DNA of 64,000 bases from Haloferula luteola (GTDB lineage: Bacteria > Verrucomicrobiota > Verrucomicrobiia > Verrucomicrobiales > Akkermansiaceae). Below are positions 18,021 to 27,864 of this stretch, piece by piece. Numbering within the stretch: the first letter of the stretch is position 1; every line of letters starts with the position of its first letter. The DNA lies in assembly GCF_014201715.1 (NCBI RefSeq), contig NZ_JACHFD010000018.1, positions 20,136 through 84,135 on the forward strand, written 5' to 3'. The notes below the pieces were generated by a model that was not told the origin of the DNA, made no database searches, and saw only the letters and a list, made by a program, of their open reading frames with translations. A program made the translations under genes and the position numbers.

Positions 18021-18872
18021 TCAAACCTTCGCAAGAGCCAGAAGCTGGCGAATGCGGTCCGGATCGACGGCCGTTGATTTCGCCACAAATCCACGTGCGT
18101 GCGCGAAATGCACATCCTCCTCCCCATCAATCTGAGTGAAGTCAAATCGCGGATCGTCATTGTGCCGGGAGAGACCATACCCGGTGCTGCGCCGGTCCGG
18201 ATACACCAACGCCGCCACCTCCGACTCCAGACCCGCCTCCTCAAGGTAGCGACCGATGCCCGCAGAGGGCTCCGCCGGCATGGGTTCCGTCCGCGGCAAA
18301 AAGAGCACTTTCAAACCCTCAACTTCCCACACCTCCGCATGCTGCCCAACAAACAAAATCCGCTCCCGGAGAGTATGCAAAAACTCCACCAGATCCGCAC
18401 CGATCCACCGCATCACCTCATACAGGGGATCACCGGACTCCAGCCGGGAACACTTCGCAAAACGCCGCAACAACGTGACATCCACTGGTGAAATCAATCG
18501 CGCCAGAACATCGCGATCCACCCCCAGCCAAGCCGCCGTCGCATTCGGCCCCGTCACATCGAAGCGCTCCGCCGTTTCCAGCCAGTCACAGAAACTCCGA
18601 GCATCGTCGTAGACCCCCAGATCCATCAGCACCAAGCTCAATGCGCAGCATGGCGGTGCCTCGACCGGAAACTGGTGGTGATCAAAATTCCGCTTGGCCG
18701 GGACATGCTCACCCCCAACGTCCACGACCGCTGTCTGCGCATCCTCAAGGTCGTCCGCAGTCGGTTCGCGGCGCACGATGGGCACGCCGTGGAGCCCAGC
18801 CAGCACGGCGCAGGCCAGGAATTCGTCCTTATGGGCGCTGCCCGGGTGAGTGAGGATTTGTCGGATGGCCAT
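18021..18872 (-). CDS. MYG1 family protein (predicted DHH-like metal-dependent exonuclease)
   Basis: A 283-residue MYG1/UPF0160 protein. Family landmarks are ILTHPGSAHKDEFLACAVL at the N-terminus, TAVVDVGGEH near residue 48, RNFDHHQF near residue 62 and the C-terminal FVAKSTAVDPDRIRQL. Human and yeast MYG1 act as 3'-5' RNA exonucleases in nucleus and mitochondria; bacterial members are largely unstudied, and the DHH-type residues (D50, D63-H64-H65) are consistent with metal-dependent nuclease activity. It is a little shorter than the roughly 290-310 residues usual for bacterial members. It stands 73 bp upstream of the transglutaminase pair on the same strand, so it could be in that transcript. 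Confidence 0.9.
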   Translation of the reverse strand: MAIRQILTHPGSAHKDEFLACAVLAGLHGVPIVRREPTADDLEDAQTAVVDVGGEHVPAKRNFDHHQFPVEAPPCCALSLVLMDLGVYDDARSFCDWLETAERFDVTGPNATAAWLGVDRDVLARLISPVDVTLLRRFAKCSRLESGDPLYEVMRWIGADLVEFLHTLRERILFVGQHAEVWEVEGLKVLFLPRTEPMPAEPSAGIGRYLEEAGLESEVAALVYPDRRSTGYGLSRHNDDPRFDFTQIDGEEDVHFAHARGFVAKSTAVDPDRIRQLLALAKV

Positions 18873-18919
18873 CGGCCGGCATCCTTTTCACTCGGCTCCC
18901 GCTGGCAAGCCCGGATCGA

Positions 18920-19714
18920 TCACTTGAAGGTCATGGTGAAGTGAGCCTCTCCTTTCGGATCCGCTTCAGGATGGTGGATCCAATTCACGCCAATTCCTTG
19001 GTAGAGAGGCTTTTCTCCGCCATTCCAAAGTTCGAAAAGGCCTCCTTTTTCGGTCTCAAACGTCACCCGTGCATCATAGGGTTCAAGATCGAGCCGCGCC
19101 GCCGTGAACCCCTCACCCGTCACCTCATCCCCGTTCACCGAGTCCCAGCCATCCCACCGAACTTTCTCCCCATCGGCACGGACAAACTCATACCGATCTC
19201 CCTTGGTTCCGTCCTCCAGCTTCTTCTCGTCCTTTTGGTTGTAGTAGAGATTCGGAATCTTCACCCGCCACCCAAAACGCAGCTCTTTGTTCGCCAGGGA
19301 ACCCTTTTCCACCAAGCGACCCTTGGCCCGCACACTCGCTCCATCGATTTCCAGAGTCACCTCAAACACCGCCCCGCCGGTCACTGTTCCACGATAGGAA
19401 ATCCTTTCCGCCTGATCGCTCTTTTCCGAAAGCGCCGTCCAGCCATTCAACTCGGTCTTTTTCGTGACCGGACCACGCCCGGACCGCAATTCCTCAATCA
19501 CTGGCGTCAGTCGGATCCACTGCTTGTTGTAAATCGTCTCATCCCGATTCTTCATCGGCATCAGAAACGCCTCACCTTCCCGGTTCACGCCGAAGCGGAA
19601 CTTTCTCGACTCATACCCTGCGAACCATCCGGTCCAGGGCTTTCCATCAAGTTGGGGGAGCATGTCGGCCGGAGCCCACTGCGTCAGGAGGAGCAACAAG
19701 GGGAGAACTTTCAT
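18920..19714 (-). CDS. Secreted protein of unknown function
   Basis: A 264-residue protein with a clear signal peptide (MKVLPLLLLLTQWAPA, cleavage near residue 17) followed by a beta-rich domain. The start at 19714 is chosen for the signal peptide; an open frame continues upstream to 19876. The sequence GYESRKFRFGVNREGEAFLMPMKN and the repeated Lys/Glu/Gly pattern are reminiscent of verrucomicrobial and planctomycetal periplasmic proteins, but I recognise no family and no catalytic motif. It lies 47 bp upstream of the MYG1 gene on the same strand and diverges from the small protein at 19809. Confidence 0.75.
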   Translation of the reverse strand: MKVLPLLLLLTQWAPADMLPQLDGKPWTGWFAGYESRKFRFGVNREGEAFLMPMKNRDETIYNKQWIRLTPVIEELRSGRGPVTKKTELNGWTALSEKSDQAERISYRGTVTGGAVFEVTLEIDGASVRAKGRLVEKGSLANKELRFGWRVKIPNLYYNQKDEKKLEDGTKGDRYEFVRADGEKVRWDGWDSVNGDEVTGEGFTAARLDLEPYDARVTFETEKGGLFELWNGGEKPLYQGIGVNWIHHPEADPKGEAHFTMTFK

Positions 19715-19808
19715 CCCCGCCATTGGGACATGCAAAATGGCAAAAAAGCCAGTCACGAATCCGACACGGGCCTTGGCCCTCCAGCCCGAATCTGGAAGCG
19801 TGAACCTC

Positions 19809-20105
19809 ATGACCACCGAGGAACTCGCCCATTCCGCCCGCCACGACGACTCCCCTCCCGCTGAATTGGATGCCATTTCTCGGGCCCTTTGGTGGGCTCG
19901 AAACGGCCAGTGGGAAGCCGCGCACGATCTCTGCCAGGAAATTCCCGGACCGTTCGGAGCCTGGATTCACGCCTGGCTCCATCGGGAAGAGGGCGACTAT
20001 GGCAATGCCTGCTACTGGTATGCCCGCGCCAATCGCCCCGCCCCCGCTGTCGACGCTTCGCTGGAACACGAGTGGTTCACACTCGCCGAAGCCCGGGAGC
20101 CGTAA
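19809..20105 (+). CDS. Small conserved helical protein (98 aa)
   Basis: A 98-residue protein beginning MTTEELAHSARHDDSPPAEL. The central block ALWWARNGQWEAAHDLCQEI followed by GAWIHAWLHREEGDYGNACYWYARANRP is a pattern I recognise from a widely distributed, uncharacterised bacterial family of about 90-100 residues; it looks like a two- or three-helix TPR-like unit. No signal peptide. It is divergent from the secreted protein at 18920-19714, with 94 bp between starts. Confidence 0.82.
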   Translation: MTTEELAHSARHDDSPPAELDAISRALWWARNGQWEAAHDLCQEIPGPFGAWIHAWLHREEGDYGNACYWYARANRPAPAVDASLEHEWFTLAEAREP

Positions 20106-20152
20106 GACCGGCGTACCCTCTCATCAATTCCGCCCCCTGAAGGAAAGCCAAA

Positions 20153-20187
20153 CGACCCCGCCCGCTCGGCGCAGGCAGGGTCGTTCC
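20153..20187. terminator. Hairpin between convergent genes at 20.1 and 20.2 kb
   Basis: An imperfect stem with arms AACGACCC and GGGTCGTT closes a GC-rich loop in the 98-bp gap between the convergent stops of the small helical protein and the GH92 gene. No strong T-run on either side. Confidence 0.4.
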
Positions 20188-20203
20188 CTTAAGCGTTCAC
20201 CCT

Positions 20204-23200
20204 TTACCGGGCGGCAGGAGGCCGCGCCGCGGACTTCGCCAGCAGCTCGATTTCCGACAACACGATCTTCCCATCCGGGCGGGTCATGCTCAGCCGATAC
20301 TGGCGAAACGCTCCCGGCTTTTGAATCTGCATCGGCAAGGTCTGGCGCCGGTGGGCAAAAACTCGCCCGCTCCGGGAGTCGATCTCCGACCACAGGTTGC
20401 CGTTTTGGCTACCCTCCAATTTCCATGAAACGGGATCGGCCTCTTCGCGCCCTGCCGTCAGCGTGTAGAACGTCGCCACATGCTCATCCGAAGGGAGCTC
20501 AATGGTCACTTCACCCGTTCCTTCGCCAACGGTCACCTCCGTGGCCGAGGAGTTGTCGAACAAGGCCGCAGCATCCTGACCGTCCCCGATCTGCACCCGC
20601 GCTTCGCCCAGATTCAGAATATCCGAGAGGGGACGTGCCACCTCCCCTCCCTCGGTCAATGACGGCGGAGCTTCCTCCGGTGCTGCACCCCAACGAGAAG
20701 GCTTCGCCCCCAACACAAACTCCAACTTTCCTCCCTCTTGGAACATCGAAGAATCGATCGACGTCGAAGCGTAAGGCTTTCCGTCCACCTTCAGCGACTG
20801 AATGTAAACCGTCGATGAGTCATTGCCCGGCGCCGAAATGACCAACTCCTTCCCGTTGCTCAGATGCACCGTTGCCTTCTCATACAACGGCGAACCGATC
20901 ACCAACTGGTCCGAGCCCACCTGCAGAGGATAGAGCCCCAAAGCGTTGAACAAATACCATGCGGACATTTCACCATTGTCCTCATCGCCTGCATATCCTT
21001 GACCAATCTCCGATCCGGTAAAGGACCGCTGCAAAGCCTCGCGCACGATCTTCTGCGACTTCGCCGGAGCTCCGGCACCATTGTAAATGAAGGGCACGTG
21101 ATGGCTCACCTGATTGCTCACCCCCCATTGGCCAAAACGAGCATCGCGGGCCTCCACCTCTTCGTGAATCGGACCCAGAGACGTTTCGGGTGTCGAGAAA
21201 AACACATCCATCTTCTTCTCCAATCCGGCACGGCCGCCATACAAATTGGCCAAACCATTCGGATCATGCGGAGCATGATAGGAGAAGTTCCATCCATTCG
21301 TCTCCGTGTAGGGACCGAACCATTTCGTCGGATCGTAATTCTCAGGCGAAACAGCGAAGGTGCCGTCTGCATTGCGGGCTTGGAAGAACCCAATCGCGGG
21401 GTCGAACAAGTTCACATAATTCAAGGCACGCTCCAACAGGTAGGCACTTTCCTCACGCAGGATCGAGCGACGTTCCTCGGGAGTCGCGGGATCCTCTGCC
21501 AAGGCCGCCGCCATATTTCCAATGCCAAAATCGTTGATGTAGCCTTCCGTCGCCCACGAAACACTTTCGTGCTCACGTGCCGACGAATACCCAAGGAACA
21601 ACGATGTCGTCAGGCCCTTACGACCCACGCTTTGATTGTCCGACGGCACCGTGGCATTCTTCATGGCGGCGTCGTACGTTGCCAATGGATCCTTCAGCGG
21701 CACACCCCGCAGGTAAGCATCGGCAAACGCCACATCCGAGCTCGTACCCGTCATGATGTTGGCGTATCCCGGCGATGACCAACGCGCGATCCAACCTCCC
21801 GCTCGATATTGATCCACGAAGCCATCGATCAGGTCGGCCGCAATTTCCGGATACAACAATGCGTAGGCGGGCCACGCCGTCCGGTAAGTATCCCAGAAGC
21901 CGTTGTTCACATACATGCGACCCGAGACAATCTCCGCCCCGGTCTTTTCTGCCGTGCTTCGCTCCACTGGTCGACTCACCGGACTCGCATAACGAAAATC
22001 CGGTTTCTCTTCCGTTCCCACGTTCTCAAAGTGGACGTTCGGATAGACATTGAGGCGATAGAGACAGCTATAGAGAGAAACCAATTCGGTCTCCGAGGCC
22101 CCCTCCACTTCCACCACCCCCAGACGCTCATTCCATTCCTTGCGAGCCTCCTCACGCACTTCATCGAACGACTTCTCTCCGACCTCCATGGCGAGGTTCT
22201 TTTCCGCCTGCTCGAGGCTGATCAGCGAGGTCGCCACGCGTACCGTAACCACCTTGTCGCCAGTAGTATCAAACGTGGCGTACTTCGTCAGAGCCCGCCC
22301 CCCGGGAGCGAGACCAGTGCTCTTCGGAACGCGATCAAACTTTCCAGCCAGAAACATGCGCGACTGCCCCACTCGGAATCCCGCACCATGATCGACCCAG
22401 CCGGTCACCCGGCCCGTTGCGGGGTCAATGGTCATTTCCCCATCCCCTGTCGGCGTATCCATGACCACGCTCCCCGCATCCCCTGGAAAAGTGAAACGGA
22501 AGATCATCCCACGGTTCGTCGGCGTCATCTCCGCCTTCACCTGATTCGACAAATCCACTCCGTAGTAGTCGGGCTGTGCGACCTCATCATCATGGTCGAA
22601 AGGCACCGCCCGGGCGTGGTGACCGCCAGGAGGAGTTTCTCCTCCCGCCACCGGCATCATCGAGAATTGATTCCGATCCCCCATCCATGGGCTCGGCTGG
22701 TGGGACACCGCCAATCCTTCAAGGCGCGTGCGGTTCTGCGCGTCATTGTCCGATTGCCAGGCATACTCGCGCGAAGATGCGCCCGCGTTGGTCACTGGCA
22801 CCAAAAAATTGAAGCCATTCGGAACGCAGGTGATCGCCTCGTTCGATCCACGGGAAAAGGCACCCGACGAATTCGTCCCGCGACGAGTATCCACATAGTG
22901 AGTCAGGCTGGAACCATCGATGCGCGCCGGCTCCTGCTCGATCTTGATGTCATCGATCCAGCCCTGAAACTCCGTCGTTTCACTGGCACCGCCGTTGTCG
23001 TATGAAATCTGGATCGCCTCGATCGTTTTTCCCTCCGCAAGGGATCCCAAATCAATGCGGACGTTGTTCCACTGGTTTGGATACAGCACCTTGCCGGCAC
23101 CCTGACCATGTGCGGTCGCCGAAATCTCATACGCATCCACAGGATCGAGACTCGAAAGCTGAGTGCCATCCGTGAACCGCAAGTTCAAGGCCGTGAACGT

Positions 23201-24055
23201 CGAAGGATACTGAAGATCGTTGCCCGTAAGCTCAGGGAAAATCTGGTAGCTCAGACGGGCATTCTTCCCAACGGGAATCTTCACATCAAAGAGACGGTTC
23301 ATCGCATATCCCCGCCCTTCTCCCGTATGGCGGCCAGCGTAGCGCATCGCTTTCACCCCATCCCAGCCCACCATAGGCTTGATGTTGTAGCCGGATGAAG
23401 GCCCGCTGCCGATCTCCGTCGTCATCGGCGACGCCTTGGCCATCGACGACTCCTTGGGAATGAGGTCCCAGCTCGCGAGCTGAAAGCGATCGCCCTCTTG
23501 AATCGAATCGATCTTCAACTGATAGAAGCGATACCGCTTTGGCGAACGCAGAGTGAACCGCTTCGTCTGGCCGCGCTGGCGAGGTCCCCAGCTTTCGCCG
23601 CTTCGAGCGTCGAGTTCCTTCCAGTCCTTGCCGTCATCGGATCCCAGCACCTTCCAATCGCGCGGGTCGCGCTCAGCGTGGTCATTCCCCGAGGTCAGGG
23701 TGTAGGCCACCGCCTCGCCCGGCTCGGAAAGTTCATACTGAATCCAGCCATTCGGACGAAAGGCCAGCCACTTCGAGCCCCCATCATCATCGGCAGCTCT
23801 CTCAGCGGTTTCATTCGGTGGATTCTCCGCCGAGGCGGTGACCTTGGCGATCGACTTCATCAGGGCATTCGGCACGCGGCCTTGCACATTCTTTTGAATC
23901 GCTTGTCCGCCGGACGCGTGTTCTGCCTGGTTCTCGAGAGCCTTCGGAGTTTCCCCGTCCTCGAAAGAGGCTTGGAAATCCACGGCGGCAAGAGGAGCGA
24001 TCCCTGCAAAAAGCAGGGCAGTCGTCAGCAGCCTTTGTCGGCTGGACGGAAACAT
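20204..24055 (-). CDS. GH92 family alpha-mannosidase with discoidin-like flanks
   Basis: A 1283-residue secreted enzyme. The signal peptide MFPSSRQRLLTTALLFAGIAPLAA supports the start at 24055 (an ATG at 24079 would add 8 residues). After it comes an F5/8-type discoidin-like region (about 60-190, with DWKVLGSDDGKDWKELDAR), a second beta region, then GH92: the N-terminal domain (YVDTRRGTNSSGAFSRGSNEAITCVPNGFNF) and catalytic (alpha/alpha)6 domain with GFWDTYRTAWPAYALLYPE, MTGTSSDVAFADAYLRG and the C-terminal signature DEDNGEMSAWYLFNALGLYP. A second discoidin-like region (VSWKLEGSQNGNLWSEIDSR) ends the protein. GH92 enzymes are calcium-dependent exo-alpha-mannosidases acting on mannans and N-glycans. 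It sits 117 bp downstream of the DUF1592/DUF1552 pair on the same strand. Confidence 0.95.
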   Translation of the reverse strand: MFPSSRQRLLTTALLFAGIAPLAAVDFQASFEDGETPKALENQAEHASGGQAIQKNVQGRVPNALMKSIAKVTASAENPPNETAERAADDDGGSKWLAFRPNGWIQYELSEPGEAVAYTLTSGNDHAERDPRDWKVLGSDDGKDWKELDARSGESWGPRQRGQTKRFTLRSPKRYRFYQLKIDSIQEGDRFQLASWDLIPKESSMAKASPMTTEIGSGPSSGYNIKPMVGWDGVKAMRYAGRHTGEGRGYAMNRLFDVKIPVGKNARLSYQIFPELTGNDLQYPSTFTALNLRFTDGTQLSSLDPVDAYEISATAHGQGAGKVLYPNQWNNVRIDLGSLAEGKTIEAIQISYDNGGASETTEFQGWIDDIKIEQEPARIDGSSLTHYVDTRRGTNSSGAFSRGSNEAITCVPNGFNFLVPVTNAGASSREYAWQSDNDAQNRTRLEGLAVSHQPSPWMGDRNQFSMMPVAGGETPPGGHHARAVPFDHDDEVAQPDYYGVDLSNQVKAEMTPTNRGMIFRFTFPGDAGSVVMDTPTGDGEMTIDPATGRVTGWVDHGAGFRVGQSRMFLAGKFDRVPKSTGLAPGGRALTKYATFDTTGDKVVTVRVATSLISLEQAEKNLAMEVGEKSFDEVREEARKEWNERLGVVEVEGASETELVSLYSCLYRLNVYPNVHFENVGTEEKPDFRYASPVSRPVERSTAEKTGAEIVSGRMYVNNGFWDTYRTAWPAYALLYPEIAADLIDGFVDQYRAGGWIARWSSPGYANIMTGTSSDVAFADAYLRGVPLKDPLATYDAAMKNATVPSDNQSVGRKGLTTSLFLGYSSAREHESVSWATEGYINDFGIGNMAAALAEDPATPEERRSILREESAYLLERALNYVNLFDPAIGFFQARNADGTFAVSPENYDPTKWFGPYTETNGWNFSYHAPHDPNGLANLYGGRAGLEKKMDVFFSTPETSLGPIHEEVEARDARFGQWGVSNQVSHHVPFIYNGAGAPAKSQKIVREALQRSFTGSEIGQGYAGDEDNGEMSAWYLFNALGLYPLQVGSDQLVIGSPLYEKATVHLSNGKELVISAPGNDSSTVYIQSLKVDGKPYASTSIDSSMFQEGGKLEFVLGAKPSRWGAAPEEAPPSLTEGGEVARPLSDILNLGEARVQIGDGQDAAALFDNSSATEVTVGEGTGEVTIELPSDEHVATFYTLTAGREEADPVSWKLEGSQNGNLWSEIDSRSGRVFAHRRQTLPMQIQKPGAFRQYRLSMTRPDGKIVLSEIELLAKSAARPPAAR

Positions 24056-24172
24056 CAGGGTTGCTTGGGTTGGATACATGAATCGGAAATTACAAAGAAG
24101 ATGCGATGCCAATCCCGCCGCGAAGACGACGGCTAGGGAATCTTCGTACTAGAGAAATCGAAGTCAGAGTCG

Positions 24173-25489
24173 TCACACGAGATCAAGAGGCCCTCCGTCA
24201 CAGAACGATTCTTGTCCGAAGACCGGGATTCGATGCCCGAAGGCATGAGCCACTGAGAGCCAAAGACGATTGTGCGGCACGTTGTCAAATCGCAGGGATC
24301 TTCCAGTTTGGAAACCGAGACCGCCCCCCACCATCACGAACGGAATGTTGTCGAGGCTGTGGCTGTTGCCTTTTCCAAGCTCGTTCGTCCAGACCAGCGT
24401 CGTATGATCCAGCATCGAGCCGCCACCACCCGGCTCAGGAGTATCGTCCAGGCGTTGCACCAAATAGGCAATCTCTCCGCACAGCCAGGTATTGATGCGG
24501 ATCAGTTTTTCCTGCGCGTCGGCATTTTCATCCGGCTCGTGGGACAAATGGTGATGATCATCATGAATATCCAGCCAGCGCATCCGCGCCTGTCCCACGC
24601 TGTTGGTGTATTGAAGCGTGGCGACCCGCGCCATGCCGTTGGCAAACGCACTGACCAGCAAATCGGACTGCATTCGGCTGATTTTAGGGATTCCATCGTT
24701 GTCGATCGCCACCCCGGCCTCCAATGCCGGAGGAGGGAATAAGAGCTGCTGGGTGCCAGCACTTTGCAGATCTCGCTCCATATCCCGAACAAAGCTCGCA
24801 TGTTGATCGAGTAAGTCCCGCTCTTCTCGGTCAACTCGGGCAGCGATCGTCCTCAAATCCTCACACACGGAGTCCAAAACACTGCCCAACGACTCGCGAT
24901 CTTTCACACTGCCGTAGAGCTTCTCGAACATCGCATAAGGATCACTCAGCGGAGCGAGCGGTTGATTCGCCCCAGCGTACGACTCTCGAGTCCAGGGATC
25001 CGCACGATTCGGCACGGCCACCCCCATCTCCAAAGAACCGAACCGAGTGGCGGTTTCAGCCCGCGATTGGAGGAAATTCCGAATTTCCTGATCGATGGAC
25101 AGATTGCTGGCCCAACCCGCGGGCTTGTCACTTCCTCCCTGGATGTTCCCTGGCAGCAACTCGTCGGCGGTGAGCAGGCAACTGATGCCCCGCATGTGCC
25201 CATCGCCATCGCCGCGGATTTTGTTGCTCACCCCTCGCAGGGTGAGCAGCCGATCCTTGAAGGGTGCCAGCGGTTCCAAAATGCGTTTGAGCTGGAAGTT
25301 CGCACCCACTTCATCGGGCCAGAATGCTGGCGGAATCGTCCCGTTGGGAGTGAAGATGAAAATGATCCGCTGCATCGAAGGATGCGCTGTGGTCTCCTGC
25401 GCCAAGGACGGCAACACGGGGAGAAACGGTACGGCAGCGGCAGACAGACCAAGCTGCCGAAGAAATTGGCGGCGGGTGGAAAGATTCAT
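24173..25489 (-). CDS. DUF1552 domain protein with Tat-type signal
   Basis: A 438-residue DUF1552 protein. The N-terminus MNLSTRRQFLRQLGLSAAAVPFLPVL is a twin-arginine signal, so it is probably exported folded. The family blocks follow: IIFIFTPNGTIPPAFWPD, LEPLAPFKDRLLTLRGVSNK, HMRGISCLLTADELLPG, and the C-terminal LVWTNELGKGNSHSLDNIPFVMVGGGLGFQTGRSLRF. In Planctomycetes and Verrucomicrobia these proteins are almost always next to DUF1592-type cytochrome proteins; the function is unknown, with a phosphatase/sulfatase-like fold suspected. The start overlaps the upstream stop as TGATG, so translation is coupled to 25489-27795. Confidence 0.93.
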   Translation of the reverse strand: MNLSTRRQFLRQLGLSAAAVPFLPVLPSLAQETTAHPSMQRIIFIFTPNGTIPPAFWPDEVGANFQLKRILEPLAPFKDRLLTLRGVSNKIRGDGDGHMRGISCLLTADELLPGNIQGGSDKPAGWASNLSIDQEIRNFLQSRAETATRFGSLEMGVAVPNRADPWTRESYAGANQPLAPLSDPYAMFEKLYGSVKDRESLGSVLDSVCEDLRTIAARVDREERDLLDQHASFVRDMERDLQSAGTQQLLFPPPALEAGVAIDNDGIPKISRMQSDLLVSAFANGMARVATLQYTNSVGQARMRWLDIHDDHHHLSHEPDENADAQEKLIRINTWLCGEIAYLVQRLDDTPEPGGGGSMLDHTTLVWTNELGKGNSHSLDNIPFVMVGGGLGFQTGRSLRFDNVPHNRLWLSVAHAFGHRIPVFGQESFCDGGPLDLV

Positions 25490-27795
25490 CAGCGTGCAGA
25501 TTCGGGGTTCGGTGCTCCCAGCAGAGCAGCCTGAGATTGAAGGGTCACAAGGAGGTTCCGAATGTGATATCCGGAGGCAGCAAAATGATGGTCCAGTTGA
25601 TCCAACATCCCCCGCCCGTAGACCGCGGGATTCTGCTTCAGCTGGTATTGGAGAATCTGCCGGATGAAACCACGACGGGCCTGATCCGAAGCCACCGCAT
25701 GTTCCGCGACATCCCGCGGTCCCCGCAGTCGTAAGGTATGGCCCCCAAATGAGGGAAAATCCGATTCCGCATCAATCATCCGCTCGCCTTCCGTCGTACG
25801 GAAACGACCAACCGCGTCAAAGTTCTCCAATGAAAACCCCAAAGGATTGATCGTTTCATGACACGTCATGCAGTTCGCGCTGCGAGTCATCTCGGCGACC
25901 TTTTCCCGCATGGTCATCCTCGGGTCGAATTGATGATTGTCGAAGGCGATGGCCTCCGGTGGCGGCTTGAGCAAACCCCCGAGCACATTTCGACTCACAA
26001 ACACCCCGCGATGGATGGGAGAAGTGCTGTCCGGATGAGCCAATCTCGCCAGCAGATAAGGATGGGTGAGAATTCCTGCCCGCTGAGCAGGATCGAATGC
26101 CACCTCCACAAATCCCCGTCCTTCCGGAATCGGGGCTTCATAGTACTTAGCCAAGCGCGCATTGAGGGGAATCTCCGAAGACAAGATCAACTCCCGATAG
26201 TCGGAAGCATCGCTCCAAACGATGGTGTCGACAAAAATCTCCAGGGAGCGCCGCAAATCGCTAACCATCTGTGCATCAAATCCCGGGAACGCCTCAGGAT
26301 CCTTCTGCAAATCTCCTTCGCCATCCAGCTTCAACCACCGCTGGAAGAACGCGTGCAACTTCGCCCGAGCCCGCGGATCCTCCATCATTCTCCGCGCTTG
26401 TGCTTCGATTGGCTCCGGCGAACGAAGCCGACCCTGCTCTGCTGCTTCGCGCAATTCTCGATCCGGCAACGAATCCCACATCCCAAGCGCCAGCCGACTG
26501 GCAACCGTGAAGTCATCCACGCTGGACTCAATCTCCGGATAGAGAAACCGTGGTGACTTCAAAATGAGAATCACCGCCCGCTTCACCGCAGCTTCCGGTG
26601 AAGTCAGCCCCTCAAAAGGCGCCACCACATATCGCTGACGCAAATCTTCAGATAGTCCGCGCCGGAACGCCCGCGCCGCCATCGTCGCCACAAACTCCTT
26701 CAGTTTCTCCACGCGTTGCGGGTCGTTTTCCTCCACACCGCTCAGAACCCGAAGGCGGTCCACCACTTGATTGGCCACCTCCACCGCCGCCGCCGTCGTG
26801 GCATCGTGCCACGCTTGGGTCACCCCCGTTCCCCGCTCATAGCCTTCGCTCGCATCATCCGCAGGGAATGGGGTCGAACACACGGCCACCCGCGTTGCCG
26901 AAGCAGGCGAAAGAAATGGCGCTTCAAGAACCTCCGAAACCCCGTGAGGCGGAGTCCATTCCAGCCGGAGTCGCCCACTCGGATCCAGGTATTTGAAGTA
27001 ATCCAAGCGAATCGGATACGCCCGCCCCCCTAACAAAAACATTCGCGCCGTCACCTCACGATCTTCGGACCCGGAACTCACCCAAGCATCCACGAATGCT
27101 GGCTGCCGCTTGGCACCACTATCATCCCGGAAATTTCCATCACCTTCCTGCGAATCTCCATTGAGGTAGAGGCGCGCCCCATTCGGAGTGATCAGCTTGA
27201 ACTCATACCACCCGGTCTCGGGGGGCAGCAGCGAACCCTCCCAAGCGATCGAAAACTGATCCTCTTTCATCCCCTCAGCCGGGGCCCCCGTGCCGAAATC
27301 AAACGACATCTGCCGATCCTCCCGCTCCAATGCCTTGCGGGCCTTCTTATTCATCCCATCGGAATCGAAATAAACCGCCCGCAAACCCGTTCCCTCGCCC
27401 CGCGAATGACTCTGCCCGAAACTCCCCAATAGATCGGCCACCGACTCGCGAAATTGCCGATTCGTCAACCGCGCAAAAGCTGGCCGCGGCCTCTCCTCCG
27501 CCCCCGCCTCCACCGCGTAGAACGCGTGGTAGATGTATTCCGCCACCTTCGACGATTCCTCCGCGTTCAGCAGATCCGGATCATCCTCTGGCATGCGCCG
27601 GTCAATATAGCGCGCCAGCGAATCCAGCGAGCGGTCGCCGCGCAGCGGTTCATCCACTTCATCCGGAACCCCTTGACCTTCCTCGCCGTGACAGGAAGCG
27701 CAGTATTGAGCATAGATCGCCGCCCCCTCCGGCCTTCCATCCTGAGCGGACAAAAGCCCTGCCGAAACCCACCATAGACAGAGAACCCAGCGCAC
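25489..27795 (-). CDS. DUF1592-family secreted cytochrome-like protein with PA14 domain
   Basis: A 768-residue secreted protein starting MRWVLCLWWVSAGLLSAQDG. Domains in order: a short class-I cytochrome c with haem motif CASCH (32-36) and a Met-containing distal segment (RRMPEDDPDLL), then FARLTNRQFRESVADLL (DUF1587), an inserted PA14-like beta domain (about 150-285, TGWYEFKLITPNGARLYLNG), DUF1595/DUF1592 (RAFRRGLSEDLRQRY, ASRLALGMWDSLPDRELREAA), DUF1588 with a second CxxCH, CMTCHETINPLGFSLENFD (642-660), and DUF1585 at the C-terminus. The family is expanded in the PVC group and is thought to work at the cell surface in electron transfer or polymer oxidation, without proof. Coupled by TGATG to the DUF1552 gene. 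Confidence 0.94.
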   Translation of the reverse strand: MRWVLCLWWVSAGLLSAQDGRPEGAAIYAQYCASCHGEEGQGVPDEVDEPLRGDRSLDSLARYIDRRMPEDDPDLLNAEESSKVAEYIYHAFYAVEAGAEERPRPAFARLTNRQFRESVADLLGSFGQSHSRGEGTGLRAVYFDSDGMNKKARKALEREDRQMSFDFGTGAPAEGMKEDQFSIAWEGSLLPPETGWYEFKLITPNGARLYLNGDSQEGDGNFRDDSGAKRQPAFVDAWVSSGSEDREVTARMFLLGGRAYPIRLDYFKYLDPSGRLRLEWTPPHGVSEVLEAPFLSPASATRVAVCSTPFPADDASEGYERGTGVTQAWHDATTAAAVEVANQVVDRLRVLSGVEENDPQRVEKLKEFVATMAARAFRRGLSEDLRQRYVVAPFEGLTSPEAAVKRAVILILKSPRFLYPEIESSVDDFTVASRLALGMWDSLPDRELREAAEQGRLRSPEPIEAQARRMMEDPRARAKLHAFFQRWLKLDGEGDLQKDPEAFPGFDAQMVSDLRRSLEIFVDTIVWSDASDYRELILSSEIPLNARLAKYYEAPIPEGRGFVEVAFDPAQRAGILTHPYLLARLAHPDSTSPIHRGVFVSRNVLGGLLKPPPEAIAFDNHQFDPRMTMREKVAEMTRSANCMTCHETINPLGFSLENFDAVGRFRTTEGERMIDAESDFPSFGGHTLRLRGPRDVAEHAVASDQARRGFIRQILQYQLKQNPAVYGRGMLDQLDHHFAASGYHIRNLLVTLQSQAALLGAPNPESAR

Positions 27796-27864
27796 GTTCT
27801 CCCCATACGAACCGATTCCGGAAATCTTCGCAGCCTTTCTTTCGCGAGGAATCGCAGCACCCGA

